A stretch of 64,000 nucleotides of DNA, from positions 159,903-223,902 of the forward strand of contig CAWHRE010000006.1 of assembly GCA_963831705.1 (NCBI GenBank), in the 5' to 3' direction. Shown piece after piece: positions 8,663 through 17,231 of the stretch (position 1 is its first letter; the number at the start of each line of letters is the position of its first letter). This DNA is from DASQPR01 sp963831705 (lineage in GTDB: Bacteria; Actinomycetota; Actinomycetes; Mycobacteriales; Micromonosporaceae). The position numbers and the translations under genes were made by a program. Below the pieces are notes generated by a model. It saw only the letters and a list, made by a program, of their open reading frames with translations, was not told where the DNA came from and did no database searches.

Positions 8663-10801
8663 ATGAGCGACGTCACCCCCACGCCTGCGGCCGAGCCGGC
8701 CGATGAACCGTCTGTCGAAGCATCTGCAACCGAGGCACTGAGCGCGAGGCCGTCGGCGCCGGACAGTGCAGCGCCGGATGACGTTGCGACCGCACCGATG
8801 TCGGCGCCCGCGCAGCCGTCGTTCTACCAGCCGCCGGTTGTGTCAACCCAGCCTGCACCGTCGGTCTACGAGCCCCCGGTGCCGTACGTCGTGCCGACGC
8901 AGCCGACCGCGCCGGCCTACCAACCCACAATCGTGCCGCAGCCGGCCCCTGCGTCTGGCTTGCCTACGTCCAGCATTCCCGCGTCTGGTGTGCCAACGTC
9001 CGACGCGCCCGCGGCGGGCGTGCCTGCGCCGGGTGCACAGGCCGCATCTGGTGCCCAGCCCGACCCGTGGTCGATTCCGACCCAGCGGTCTCCATGGGCG
9101 GCGGCGCCTTCAACCGGTATTCCGTTCAGCGGCGTTCCGTTCAACGGCGGCCCGGTGCCGCCGACGCCCGGCGGATACGCCCCGGGCCAGTACCCGCCCG
9201 CGCCGTACCCGCCGGGCGCGTATCAGCCGGGCCAGTACCCGCCCGGCCAGTACCCGCCCGCGCCGTACCCGCCGGGCGCGTATCAGCCGGGCCAGTACCC
9301 GCCCGGCCAATACTCGCCGGGCCAATATCAACCCGGCCAGTACCCGCCGGGTGCCTATCAGCCGAGTCAATATGCGCCGGGTCAGTACCCATACGCACCT
9401 GGTCAGTACGCACCGGGTCAGTACCTACCAGGGCAGTACGCACCGGGCCAATATCCGCCCGGACCGTTTGCGCCGCCGTACCCCGGTTACGCGCCTCCAC
9501 CCAAGCGGCGTAGCCGATGGGCGCTGTGGACCGGAGTGTCGGTCGTGTCGCTGGCGTTGATCGTGGCCTGCGGTGCCTTTGCGATCAACCGTCTGTCCGG
9601 CCAGACCACCGCGAGCGGACCTCAGACATCCCCGACCTCGGGACAGGCCGCGCAGGCGAACCCGAAACCGACGGTCGCGCCGCCCGATCCGACCACGTTG
9701 AACGGCACGCTGGTTCTCCAAGCCGAAGCACTGATGCGTCATGACCAGGCCGGATTCATGGCCGCCGTGGACCCCTCGGCGGCATCCGCGGTCAGCGAGT
9801 TCCTGCGGATCTACCACAACATGCTCGCCATGCACGTCGCACGCTGGTCGGCCGAAAGTTCGAACGGGTTCGTCGCGCCAACCGCGACGGCGACGGCGAC
9901 GTCCATCACGATCTCGTACTGCTTCGTCGTCACCGCGTGTACGAGCACGAATCAGACGCTCAAGATCTCGCAGAAGATGGTGAAGGGCAAGGCGCTTATC
10001 TCGGCCGTCACGATTCCGGTCCCGAACAAGTACGAGTACGGCCCGCTGCCCTGGCTGACCTCCACGCTGACCGCCATGACCGGTCCGCGCCTGGTCGTCG
10101 CGGCATCGAGCAACGAGTCGAGTCATCTGGCCACCGCATTGGCCGATGCCGAGAACGCGGTCACGAACGCCGACAAGTACTCCCGCTGGGGTCAGGTGCC
10201 GGTGTACGTGCTCTATCTGGCCAGCCATGCCGAGGCGAACAACCACTGGTTCGGCGTCACGATGGAGAACTCGCTCGGCCTGACGATGCAGGTCGACGAC
10301 ACCGATGCGGAGGTCATGGTGCTGATGCCGGACGCCGCACAGACCGACGAGGCCGGCCCCGGCGGCCTGCTGTCGGTGATCCGCCACGAATTCGGGCACG
10401 TTGCGACGCTGCAGAGCGACGATTACAACTCGGACGATTCGTTCGTCGAAGGGATCGCGCAGTACATCTCGTACGCCGGCGAGTCGTCCAGCTGGGACAA
10501 GTACGGCAAGTTGGCGGCCCAGGCGTACATCCGGTCCGGCAAGTGGTCGAAGAAGGTGATTATGACGAAGGAGATCCGCAGTAGTGATCTCCTCACGTCG
10601 AACGCCGCGTACGAGATCGGCTATTTGTCGATCAAGTACCTCGTCTCGAAGTACGGCCTGGAGAACATGCTCACGTTCTGGGGCGATGTCGAGCAGAAGG
10701 CGATGTCGCCGGAGACCGCGTCGACGCAGGTGTTCAAGACATCTTGGACGACCGTCAACGCGAACGCGGCTTCGTACATCAAGCACACCGTCGGGGCATA
10801 G
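8663..10801 (+). CDS. Membrane-anchored HEFGH metalloprotein (gluzincin-like), second copy
   Basis: 712 residues, paralogue of the preceding gene with the same design: a long Pro-rich N-terminal tail, one membrane helix (WALWTGVSVVSLALIVACGAF) and an external domain with VIRHEFGHVATLQ and SFVEGIAQYISY, giving HExxH plus a downstream Glu. The tail is longer and holds many PGQYPP and PGQYAP units (about residues 170-275) created by DNA-level tandem repeats. The two genes are 3 bases apart and almost certainly one operon. Unlike the first copy, it starts at ATG 8663. Substrate unknown; tails of this kind often bind partners or the wall. Confidence 0.75.
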   Translation: MSDVTPTPAAEPADEPSVEASATEALSARPSAPDSAAPDDVATAPMSAPAQPSFYQPPVVSTQPAPSVYEPPVPYVVPTQPTAPAYQPTIVPQPAPASGLPTSSIPASGVPTSDAPAAGVPAPGAQAASGAQPDPWSIPTQRSPWAAAPSTGIPFSGVPFNGGPVPPTPGGYAPGQYPPAPYPPGAYQPGQYPPGQYPPAPYPPGAYQPGQYPPGQYSPGQYQPGQYPPGAYQPSQYAPGQYPYAPGQYAPGQYLPGQYAPGQYPPGPFAPPYPGYAPPPKRRSRWALWTGVSVVSLALIVACGAFAINRLSGQTTASGPQTSPTSGQAAQANPKPTVAPPDPTTLNGTLVLQAEALMRHDQAGFMAAVDPSAASAVSEFLRIYHNMLAMHVARWSAESSNGFVAPTATATATSITISYCFVVTACTSTNQTLKISQKMVKGKALISAVTIPVPNKYEYGPLPWLTSTLTAMTGPRLVVAASSNESSHLATALADAENAVTNADKYSRWGQVPVYVLYLASHAEANNHWFGVTMENSLGLTMQVDDTDAEVMVLMPDAAQTDEAGPGGLLSVIRHEFGHVATLQSDDYNSDDSFVEGIAQYISYAGESSSWDKYGKLAAQAYIRSGKWSKKVIMTKEIRSSDLLTSNAAYEIGYLSIKYLVSKYGLENMLTFWGDVEQKAMSPETASTQVFKTSWTTVNANAASYIKHTVGA
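9184..9480 (+). repeat. Coding tandem repeat (PGQYPP/PGQYAP units)
   Basis: In-frame 15-18 base units such as CCGGGCCAGTACCCGCC repeat many times. A block of about 57-60 bases (9184-9240) is nearly exactly duplicated at 9241-9300. This encodes the Tyr/Gln/Pro-rich tail of the second metalloprotein; such arrays change length by slippage. Confidence 0.85.
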
Positions 10802-10874
10802 TCCCAGCAAGTAGGCGGTTGGTCCCATTTCACGAGACACGCGAGGGCGCCGGTGGATAGTCCACCGGCGCCCG

Positions 10875-10880
10875 TACGCT
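10875..10880 (+). promoter_or_regulatory. -10 box TACGCT ahead of aroG
   Basis: TACGCT is followed by six bases and ATG 10887, the leaderless spacing. Confidence 0.55.
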
Positions 10881-10886
10881 ATGAGC

Positions 10887-12275
10887 ATGCGCCAAGAGTG
10901 GCACCGTTTCCGCAACCCGGGCCTTGATATCGGGCACCCGACCGACGCCGCCGAAATCGAAGCCCTTGGCCTCGATGTGTGGCGCACGCTGCGGCGTGAA
11001 CAGATGCCGCCGTGGGCGGACATGGACGAGGTCGCCGACGTCTGCAACGTGCTGTCGACCGTGCCGACCATCGTCGCGCCGTACGAGGTCGACGAACTGC
11101 GGCAGCGTCTCGCGCTCGTCTGCGAGGGCAAGGCATTCATGCTGCAGGGCGGCGACTGCGCCGAGACGTTCGCGGACAACACCGAAGCTCACCTGCTCGC
11201 GAACGCGCGCACGCTGCTGCAGATGGCCGTGGTGCTGACGTACGGGGCGAGCCTTCCGGTGATCAAGGTGGCCCGCGTGGCCGGTCAGTTCACGAAGCCG
11301 CGTACGTCGGCACTGGACTCGCTCGGCCTCCCGGCGTACCGCGGCGACATGATCAATTCGCTGGAGCCGACCGAGGCGGCCCGCGTCGCCGATCCGCAGC
11401 GAATGATCCGGGCGTACGCGAACGCGTCCAGCGCGATGAACATGCTCCGCGCGTACCTCGGCGGCGGCATGGCCGATCTGCACGCCGTCCACGACTGGAA
11501 CAAGGGCTTCGTCACGACGTCCCGGGCCGGTGAACGTTATGAGGCGCTCGCGCAGGAGATCGAACGTGCGCTGGCGTTCATCCGTGCGTGTGGCATGACC
11601 GAGGACGCGGCTCTTCGTACCGCGACGCTCTACTGCTCGCACGAGGCGCTCGCGATCGAGTACGACCGCGCGCTCACTCGCGTGGCAGACGGCAAGGCGT
11701 ACGGGCTGTCCGGGCATTTCCTCTGGGTCGGCGAGCGGACCCGGCAACTCGACGGCGCACACATCGACTTCGCATCGCGTCTCGCGAATCCGATCGGCGT
11801 GAAGATCGGCCCGGAAACGTCTCCGGACACCGCGATCCAGCTGTGCGAGAAGCTCAACCCGGAAAACATCCCGGGCAAGCTGACGCTGGTCAGCCGGATG
11901 GGCAACAAGAAGGTCCGCGACGTGCTGCCCGCGATCGTGGAGAAGGTCACCGCGTCCGGCGCCAAGGTGGTGTGGCAGTGCGACCCGATGCACGGCAACA
12001 CGCACGAGTCGTCGAACGGGTACAAGACCCGGCACTTCGACCGGATCGTCGATGAGGTGCTCGGATACTTCGAGGTGCACCGCGAACTCGGTACCCACCC
12101 GGGCGGCATGCACGTCGAGCTGACCGGTGAGGACGTGACCGAGTGCCTCGGCGGCGCACAGGCGATCGAGGACGCCGATCTGCCCGGCCGGTACGAGACC
12201 GCGTGCGACCCTCGCCTGAACACCCAACAGTCGGTCGAGCTAGCGTTCCTCGTAGCCGAAATGCTGCGAGGCTGA
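10887..12275 (+). CDS. aroG: 3-deoxy-7-phosphoheptulonate synthase, class II
   Basis: Condenses phosphoenolpyruvate and erythrose 4-phosphate, the first step of the shikimate pathway. 462 residues, the usual class II (plant/actinobacterial) length. Visible blocks: LQGGDCAETF with the metal-binding Cys, KVARVAGQFTKPR, GLPAYRGDMIN, LYCSHEALAIEYD, SGHFLWVGERTRQLDGAH, LVSRMGNKKVRDVLP, QCDPMHGNTHESSNGYKTR and GTHPGGMHVELTGEDVTEC. ATG 10887 is preferred over ATG 10881 because it is 6 bases from the -10 box. Repeat copy B lies 21 bases beyond its stop. Confidence 0.96.
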   Translation: MRQEWHRFRNPGLDIGHPTDAAEIEALGLDVWRTLRREQMPPWADMDEVADVCNVLSTVPTIVAPYEVDELRQRLALVCEGKAFMLQGGDCAETFADNTEAHLLANARTLLQMAVVLTYGASLPVIKVARVAGQFTKPRTSALDSLGLPAYRGDMINSLEPTEAARVADPQRMIRAYANASSAMNMLRAYLGGGMADLHAVHDWNKGFVTTSRAGERYEALAQEIERALAFIRACGMTEDAALRTATLYCSHEALAIEYDRALTRVADGKAYGLSGHFLWVGERTRQLDGAHIDFASRLANPIGVKIGPETSPDTAIQLCEKLNPENIPGKLTLVSRMGNKKVRDVLPAIVEKVTASGAKVVWQCDPMHGNTHESSNGYKTRHFDRIVDEVLGYFEVHRELGTHPGGMHVELTGEDVTECLGGAQAIEDADLPGRYETACDPRLNTQQSVELAFLVAEMLRG

Positions 12276-12296
12276 CCCTGATCCTCCGCGACGTTC

Positions 12297-12388
12297 AAGT
12301 TGATCCTGGAGTTAGTTGTCGCCCGCCGCGGTAGCGGCAAATGCACCGAGTCGGCGTGTACGTCTATCTCTGACTCTAGGATCAACTT
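12297..12388 (+). repeat. Palindromic 3'-end repeat, copy B (long form)
   Basis: 92 bp in the reference orientation between aroG and the aldolase gene. The arms are AAGTTGATCCTGGAGT and the complementary ACTCTAGGATCAACTT. Inside lies a second hairpin, GCCGC-GGTA-GCGGC, followed by AAATGC. Copy C at 13.44 kb is its inverse with one internal difference. Confidence 0.92.
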
Positions 12389-12405
12389 TGATGGGAAGAC
12401 TCACC

Positions 12406-13437
12406 ATGGTCGTTGACGTCCGGTCGGACACCGTTACCCGCCCGAGTGAAGCGATGCGAGCGGCGATGGCGACCGCTGCCGTCGGCGACGACGTGTACGG
12501 CGAAGATCCGACGATCAACGAACTCCAGGCGTACGTCGCCGATCTCTTCGGTCACGAGGCTGCCCTCTTCGCGCCGACCGGTTCGATGGCCAACCAGATC
12601 GCACTGCAGCTCAACGTCGCCCCCGCGTCCGAGATGCTCTGCGACGCGGACGCGCACATCGTCAACTACGAGATCGGCGCCGCGGCCGCGATCGGCGGCA
12701 TCTCCTCCCGTACGTGGCCGCCCTCCGGTGCGAACATCGACGTTGATCAGGTTGCGTCGATGATTCACACGGCCGGGTATCACGCGGTCGAGACGAAGGC
12801 GATCGCGATCGAGCAGACGCACAACAAGGCAGGTGGCGCCGTCATCCCGCTCGCGACGCTGCGGCGGCTGCGGGAGATCGCGGACGCGGACGGCATCGCG
12901 ATGCACTGCGACGGTGCCCGAATCTGGCATGCGCATGTGGCCGATGGCGTCGCGCTTCGCGACTACGGTGCGCTGTTCGAGACGATGTCGGTGTGCTTGT
13001 CGAAGGGGCTCGGCGCACCGGTCGGCTCGTTGGTGGTCGGCAGCGCCGAGAAGATCGAGAAGGCATGGTGGCTGCGCAAACGAATGGGTGGCGGGATGCG
13101 CCAAGCCGGTATCCTGGCCGCTGCCGGCCTGTACGCGCTGCGGCACAACATCGACCGGCTCACCGTCGATCATGAGCGTGCCCGACGGTTGGCGGAAGCA
13201 CTCGCGCCGTTCGGCGTCGTCGACGTTGATGGCGTACGTACGAACATCGTGTCGATCGACCTGTCGAAGTCGTCGTGGGACGCGCCCGGCCTTGTCACTG
13301 CAGCAGCCGAGCAGGACGTCCGAATCTCCGCGATGGACCGCAATCTCGGCCGCGTCGTCTTCCACTTGGACGTTGACGACGACGGTGCCGCTCGCGTCAC
13401 GGAGGTCCTCACCGGCCTTCTCGGCGGCGCACGCTAG
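12406..13437 (+). CDS. ltaE: Low-specificity L-threonine aldolase family, PLP-dependent
   Basis: Cleaves L-threonine or allo-threonine to glycine and acetaldehyde with pyridoxal phosphate. 343 residues: VDVRSDTVTRPSEAMR at the start, GDDVYGEDPTINELQ, LFAPTGSMANQIAL, IEQTHNKAGGAVIP, HCDGARIWHAHVA (PLP-contacting Asp) and MSVCLSKGLGAPVGSLVVG with the PLP lysine in SKGLGAP. GGGAAG 8 bases upstream supports ATG 12406 over ATG 12391, which touches repeat B. The gene is framed by near-identical inverted repeats B and C. Confidence 0.93.
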   Translation: MVVDVRSDTVTRPSEAMRAAMATAAVGDDVYGEDPTINELQAYVADLFGHEAALFAPTGSMANQIALQLNVAPASEMLCDADAHIVNYEIGAAAAIGGISSRTWPPSGANIDVDQVASMIHTAGYHAVETKAIAIEQTHNKAGGAVIPLATLRRLREIADADGIAMHCDGARIWHAHVADGVALRDYGALFETMSVCLSKGLGAPVGSLVVGSAEKIEKAWWLRKRMGGGMRQAGILAAAGLYALRHNIDRLTVDHERARRLAEALAPFGVVDVDGVRTNIVSIDLSKSSWDAPGLVTAAAEQDVRISAMDRNLGRVVFHLDVDDDGAARVTEVLTGLLGGAR

Positions 13438-13441
13438 CCCG

Positions 13442-13532
13442 AAGTTGATCCTGGAGTCAGAGATAGACGTACACGCCGACTCGGTGCATTTGCCGCTACC
13501 GCGGCGGGCGACAACTAACTCCAGGATCAACT
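13442..13532 (-). repeat. Palindromic 3'-end repeat, copy C (long form, inverted)
   Basis: 91 bp, the reverse complement of copy B with a single internal base change. It begins 4 bases after the aldolase stop and its far end overlaps the copA stop codon (CTA at 13531-13533), so it serves two convergent genes. Confidence 0.92.
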
Positions 13533-15747
13533 AGGTCTTGGGGCGGGGAGCCGCGGCCTGGGCAGGGGCGGCGAAGCGGAATAGGCGGAGGCTGTTGAGG
13601 ACTACGAAGATGCTGGATGCGGCCATGGCGGCGGCGGCCAGCACCGGCGTGACCAGCCCGAGTGCCGCTAGTGGAATCGCGGCCACGTTGTAGGCGAACG
13701 CCCAGAACAGGTTTGCCCGGATCGTGTTCAACGTCGCTCGTGCCAACCTGACCGCCGTCGGAACGCCGGCGAGATCGCCGCGTACGAGCGTGAGGTCGCC
13801 GGCCTCGATCGCGGCATCCGTGCCAGTGCCGAGCGCGATGCCCAGGTCGGCCGTTGCCAGCGCCGGTGCGTCGTTCACGCCGTCGCCGACCATCGCCACG
13901 GTTCGGCCTTCGGATTGCAGACGGCGTACGACGTCGACCTTCCCGTCCGGCATGACCTCGGCGATCACGTCGTCGATGCCGACCTGCCCGGCGATCGCGC
14001 GCGCGGCCGCCCACGAGTCGCCGGTCAGCAGCACCGGACGCAGGCCGAGCGCGCGCAGGCGAGATACCGCCGCCGCCGCCTCCGGTTTCGGCTCGTCCGC
14101 GACGACGAGCACGCCGTGTGCACGGCCGTCGACCGAAACCACCACGCCGGTACGCCCAGCCGAAGCCGCACCGTCGATCGCCGCACGCAGGGTTGCCGGT
14201 ATCTCGATCCCACGCGACTCGAGTAGCCGCGGTCGCCCGATGACGACGTCGGATCCGTCGACGAGGCCACGTGCGCCGAGTCCCGGCAGAGCCTCGAACG
14301 CGGACACCGCCGGCAGCTCGCCGCAACGCTCCGCAGCGGCACGCGCGATCGCCTGCCCGATCGGATGTTCGGACGCATGCTCGACGGCGCCGGCAATGCG
14401 AAGCAGGGATTCGCCCGACAGATCGGGCTCGCCCGAGGCGATGATATCGACGAGGCTCATCACGCCGGTTGTCACGGTTCCGGTCTTGTCCAGCACGATC
14501 GTGTCGATCCGGCGCGTCGATTCGAGCACTTGCGGACCCTTGATCAGGATGCCGAGTTGGGCGCCACGACCCGTACCGACCAGGAGCGCGGTCGGAGTCG
14601 CGAGGCCGAGTGCGCAGGGGCACGCGACGATCAGTACGGCGATGCCGGCGGTGATCGCCGCGGCCGTACCGAATCCGAGCGCAAGCCACGTGGCAAACAC
14701 GACGACCGCGATGCCGATCACGACCGGAACGAAGACCGCGGCAACTCGATCCGCCAATCGCTGTACGGCAGCCTTGCCGGATTGGGCATCGGCGACGAGT
14801 CGTGCCATCCGGGCGAGCTGGGTCTGATTGCCGACCCGCGTCGCCCGTACGGTCAGGAGGCCGCCGTGGTTGACGGTGCCGCCGATAACCGAGTCACCCT
14901 CGACCACGTCCACCGGTACGGATTCGCCGGTCACCATGCTGGCGTCGATCGCGCCGAAACCGCTGACGACGATGCCGTCGGTGGCGATGTGCTCGGCTGG
15001 CCGTACGAGAAATTGGTCGTTGACCTGGAGAGTTCCGACCGGAACTCGCTCCTCTCGGCCATCGCGCAGCAGGGTCGCGTCTTTCGCCCCGAGATCGAGC
15101 AGCGTACGTAGGGCGGAACCGGCCCGGCGCTTGGCACGCGTCTCGATGAGCCGACCGATCAGCAGGAACGTGGTGAGCGCGGCGCCGACCTCGAAGTACA
15201 GGTCTCCGCTCGCCGAACCGTGCGGTGCGAGCAGGCGGACGTCCATCCGCATGCCCGTCGTTCCGGCGGTGCCGAGGAATAACGCGTAGAGGCTCCAGCC
15301 GTACGAGGCGAGCACGCCGAGCGAGACCAGCGTGTCCATGGTCGCGGCGCCATGCCGCAGATTCGTCCACGCGGCTCGGTGGAACGGCCACGCGCACCAT
15401 GTCACAACCGGTGTGGCCAGCGCGAGCGCGAACCACTGCCAGTAGTCGAACTGCAGCGCCGGAATCATCGCGATAACCAACAGCGGCACCGTGAGGAGAG
15501 CGCTGACCACGACGCGCGGCAGTGGATCGCGAACTTCTTCGGCCGGTTCGAGCGATGCCGTGTATCCGGTGGCGGTGACGGTCGCGATCAGATCGTCGAC
15601 CGTGACGGTAGGCGGCGCCGAGACGCGCGCGGTGGCGGTCGCGAAGTTCACCGTGGCGGCCACGCCCGGCATGCGATTGAGTTTGCGTTCCACTCGGTTG
15701 GCGCACGTCGCGCAGGTCATGCCGCCGATGGTGAGATCGAGGACCAT
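13531..15747 (-). CDS. copA: Copper-exporting P1B-type ATPase
   Basis: 738 residues. An N-terminal heavy-metal-associated domain (GMTCATCANRVERKL), a set of membrane helices, the transmembrane metal site IVACPCALGLATPTAL (CPC), the phosphorylated Asp in VLDKTGTVTTG, SEHPIGQAI (HP motif) and the hinge VGDGVNDAPALATADLG identify a Cu(+)-type exporter (family TC 3.A.3). It is the last gene of csoR-copZ-copA; its ATG overlaps the copZ stop as ATGA, so translation is coupled. Controlled most likely by CsoR at the operator near 16.27 kb. Confidence 0.96.
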   Translation of the reverse strand: MVLDLTIGGMTCATCANRVERKLNRMPGVAATVNFATATARVSAPPTVTVDDLIATVTATGYTASLEPAEEVRDPLPRVVVSALLTVPLLVIAMIPALQFDYWQWFALALATPVVTWCAWPFHRAAWTNLRHGAATMDTLVSLGVLASYGWSLYALFLGTAGTTGMRMDVRLLAPHGSASGDLYFEVGAALTTFLLIGRLIETRAKRRAGSALRTLLDLGAKDATLLRDGREERVPVGTLQVNDQFLVRPAEHIATDGIVVSGFGAIDASMVTGESVPVDVVEGDSVIGGTVNHGGLLTVRATRVGNQTQLARMARLVADAQSGKAAVQRLADRVAAVFVPVVIGIAVVVFATWLALGFGTAAAITAGIAVLIVACPCALGLATPTALLVGTGRGAQLGILIKGPQVLESTRRIDTIVLDKTGTVTTGVMSLVDIIASGEPDLSGESLLRIAGAVEHASEHPIGQAIARAAAERCGELPAVSAFEALPGLGARGLVDGSDVVIGRPRLLESRGIEIPATLRAAIDGAASAGRTGVVVSVDGRAHGVLVVADEPKPEAAAAVSRLRALGLRPVLLTGDSWAAARAIAGQVGIDDVIAEVMPDGKVDVVRRLQSEGRTVAMVGDGVNDAPALATADLGIALGTGTDAAIEAGDLTLVRGDLAGVPTAVRLARATLNTIRANLFWAFAYNVAAIPLAALGLVTPVLAAAAMAASSIFVVLNSLRLFRFAAPAQAAAPRPKT

Positions 15748-15953
15748 CAGCTCACCAGCGCGTAACCGGCCTCGTCGATCGCGGCCCGCAGTGCGTCGAT
15801 GTCGATTGCGTCATCGCTCGTCACCGTGACGGCTCCGGACGGCAGGTCGATCGCGACCGCAGCGACGCGGGGGAGCGCCGCCACCTCGGATGTGACCGCC
15901 TGCACGCAGTGCTCACAGGTCATCCCAGCAACGGTGTACGTATTCGTGATCAT
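15747..15953 (-). CDS. copZ: Copper chaperone, HMA domain
   Basis: 68 residues forming one heavy-metal-associated domain with GMTCEHCVQAV, the CxxC copper site. It carries Cu(I) to CopA and CsoR in the cytoplasm. TGAGGA lies 5 bases before ATG 15953; the in-frame ATG at 15965 is less well placed. It sits between csoR (14 bases) and copA (ATGA overlap). Confidence 0.92.
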   Translation of the reverse strand: MITNTYTVAGMTCEHCVQAVTSEVAALPRVAAVAIDLPSGAVTVTSDDAIDIDALRAAIDEAGYALVS

Positions 15954-15967
15954 TGGAGTCCTCATCT

Positions 15968-16249
15968 TCAGGAGCGAACGAGACGCGCGATCGCCGCGCT
16001 GGCTTCCTTGACCTTCGCGTCGGCCTCGTCGCCGCCTTCGCGCGCGGCGTGCACAACACATGTGCGCAAGTGCTCGTCGAGCAGGGCAAGCGAGAACGAC
16101 TGCAGCGCGCTCGTCGCGGCCGAGACCTGCGTCAGCACATCGATGCAGTACTTATCCTCGTCGATCATGCGTTGTAAGCCGCGGATCTGACCCTCGACGC
16201 GGCGCAGCCGAGCAAGGTAGTCCGCCTTCGCATCCGTGTAAGCAGCCAT
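15968..16249 (-). CDS. csoR: Copper-sensing repressor CsoR
   Basis: 93 residues, all-helical CsoR/RcnR family. The copper triad is visible: Cys in DKYCIDVL, then His and Cys in EHLRTCVVHA (C-H-C). RLRRVEGQIRGLQRMI is the typical N-terminal helix. Cu(I) binding releases DNA. The start codon lies 11 bases from a GC-rich palindrome matching CsoR operators, so the gene represses itself along with copZ and copA. Confidence 0.94.
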   Translation of the reverse strand: MAAYTDAKADYLARLRRVEGQIRGLQRMIDEDKYCIDVLTQVSAATSALQSFSLALLDEHLRTCVVHAAREGGDEADAKVKEASAAIARLVRS

Positions 16250-16260
16250 GACCGATAGCC

Positions 16261-16276
16261 TACCCCCCTAGGGTAT
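16261..16276. promoter_or_regulatory. CsoR-type operator
   Basis: TACCCCCCTAGGGTA, a palindrome with TACCC/GGGTA arms around a G-C core, as known for actinobacterial CsoR sites. It is located immediately upstream of csoR. Confidence 0.75.
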
Positions 16277-16280
16277 CCGG

Positions 16281-16430
16281 CTACCACGGAAACGTGTCGG
16301 CCACCACTTTCAAGATGATCACGAGCGCGACCACGGTCGTCAGGCTCCCGATGATCACCGCGGAAAGACAACCCCAGCCGATCTGGCGTGGTGGTGGCGC
16401 TTCGTCGTCACTCCAGGGGTCTACCGGCAT
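16281..16430 (-). CDS. Small single-pass membrane protein (49 residues)
   Basis: A short ORF from ATG 16430 (MPVDPWSDDEAPPPRQ) with a hydrophobic helix (CLSAVIIGSLTTVVALVIIL) and a TAG stop at 16281. Its first 10 bases overlap the end of the methyltransferase gene (GTATGCCGGTAG), which implies translational coupling. Codon third positions are GC-rich like its neighbours. It ends 5 bases from the CsoR operator. Function unknown; the topology is an acidic/Pro N-terminus followed by one helix. Confidence 0.6.
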   Translation of the reverse strand: MPVDPWSDDEAPPPRQIGWGCLSAVIIGSLTTVVALVIILKVVADTFPW

Positions 16431-17206
16431 ACCAAAAACCCTGAGTGGGTACGGAACGTGAACGCTCCATCGCGAGCGATGACCTCTTCGACGATCCGGC
16501 GAACCGGCGGCAGGACGGATTCGGGGGAGTTGTAGAACGACCGGGTCGAATCGATGAATGCGACGACCGGTTCGGGAATTGGCACGGTGACGACCGACTC
16601 GAGATCCAACCGTTGCACGGTCGCGAACTGCTCTCGTACGAGCGATTCAGCCAGGTCCAGGTTGAACGCGTTCGACGGGCCGATGCCGGGAATGGTCGCG
16701 CCGACTTCGGCGGCCGCCTGCGCATGCACCGCCCGGAGTGCGGACTTGTCATCCGCCGAATTCGTGGAGATCACCACGGTCCCGCCCGGTCGCAGTACGC
16801 GCCGGATCTCGGTGATCGCGGCCACCGGGTTCGGGACGTGGTAAAGCATGTGCAGCGCGATCGCGGCGCCGAACGTTCCATCCGGAAACGGCAGTGCGGT
16901 CGCGTCCGCCACGGTGTTCGGCGCACCGCCGGCGGCGGCCATGCCGGCCGACAGGTCGGCCGCGACCACCAGGTCATCGGGGTGCTCGGCGCGCAGCATC
17001 CGGGCGTACGCACCGGCGCCACAGCCGACATCGAGGAACGGCCCGGCGATGCCGTCGAGGAATGCACGCACATGGACGCGTAGATCGTGCCGAGGCTCCT
17101 GGTAGTCGTACACGGCGATGCGTGTCTTGAGCTTCGTCGGGTCGGCGTACATCGCCGTCCGCAGCGTCGTGCGGTCCGTGTAGAGGGGCGGCGGTTCGGA
17201 CGTCAT
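16421..17206 (-). CDS. Class I SAM-dependent methyltransferase
   Basis: 261 residues. The SAM-binding Rossmann motifs are FLDVGCGAGAYARML (motif I), VVAADLSAGM, NTVADATALPFPDGTFGAAIALHMLYHV and RRVLRPGGTVVIST. The central part matches Methyltransf_11. The N-terminal extension (KLKTRIAVYDYQEPRHDL) may shape the substrate site. Start ATG 17206 follows a TAGCGT box by 8 bases; TTG 17215 is an alternative. Coupled downstream to a 49-residue membrane protein. Substrate not predictable. Confidence 0.85.
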   Translation of the reverse strand: MTSEPPPLYTDRTTLRTAMYADPTKLKTRIAVYDYQEPRHDLRVHVRAFLDGIAGPFLDVGCGAGAYARMLRAEHPDDLVVAADLSAGMAAAGGAPNTVADATALPFPDGTFGAAIALHMLYHVPNPVAAITEIRRVLRPGGTVVISTNSADDKSALRAVHAQAAAEVGATIPGIGPSNAFNLDLAESLVREQFATVQRLDLESVVTVPIPEPVVAFIDSTRSFYNSPESVLPPVRRIVEEVIARDGAFTFRTHSGFLVCR

Positions 17207-17231
17207 AGCGCCCAACGCTAACCCACGAGGG

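Noticed and set aside
9184..9480. Regular short repeats resembling a CRISPR or minisatellite array
   Set aside because: Units are in-frame PGQYPP codons within a coding gene, without unique spacers.
9425..11182. A 585-residue open frame antisense to the second metalloprotein and aroG
   Set aside because: Same high-GC shadow effect; the plus-strand genes carry clear motifs.
12297..13532. Inverted repeats B and C as ends of a classical insertion sequence
   Set aside because: The enclosed gene is a metabolic aldolase, there is no transposase and no clear target-site duplication, and four other copies stand alone.
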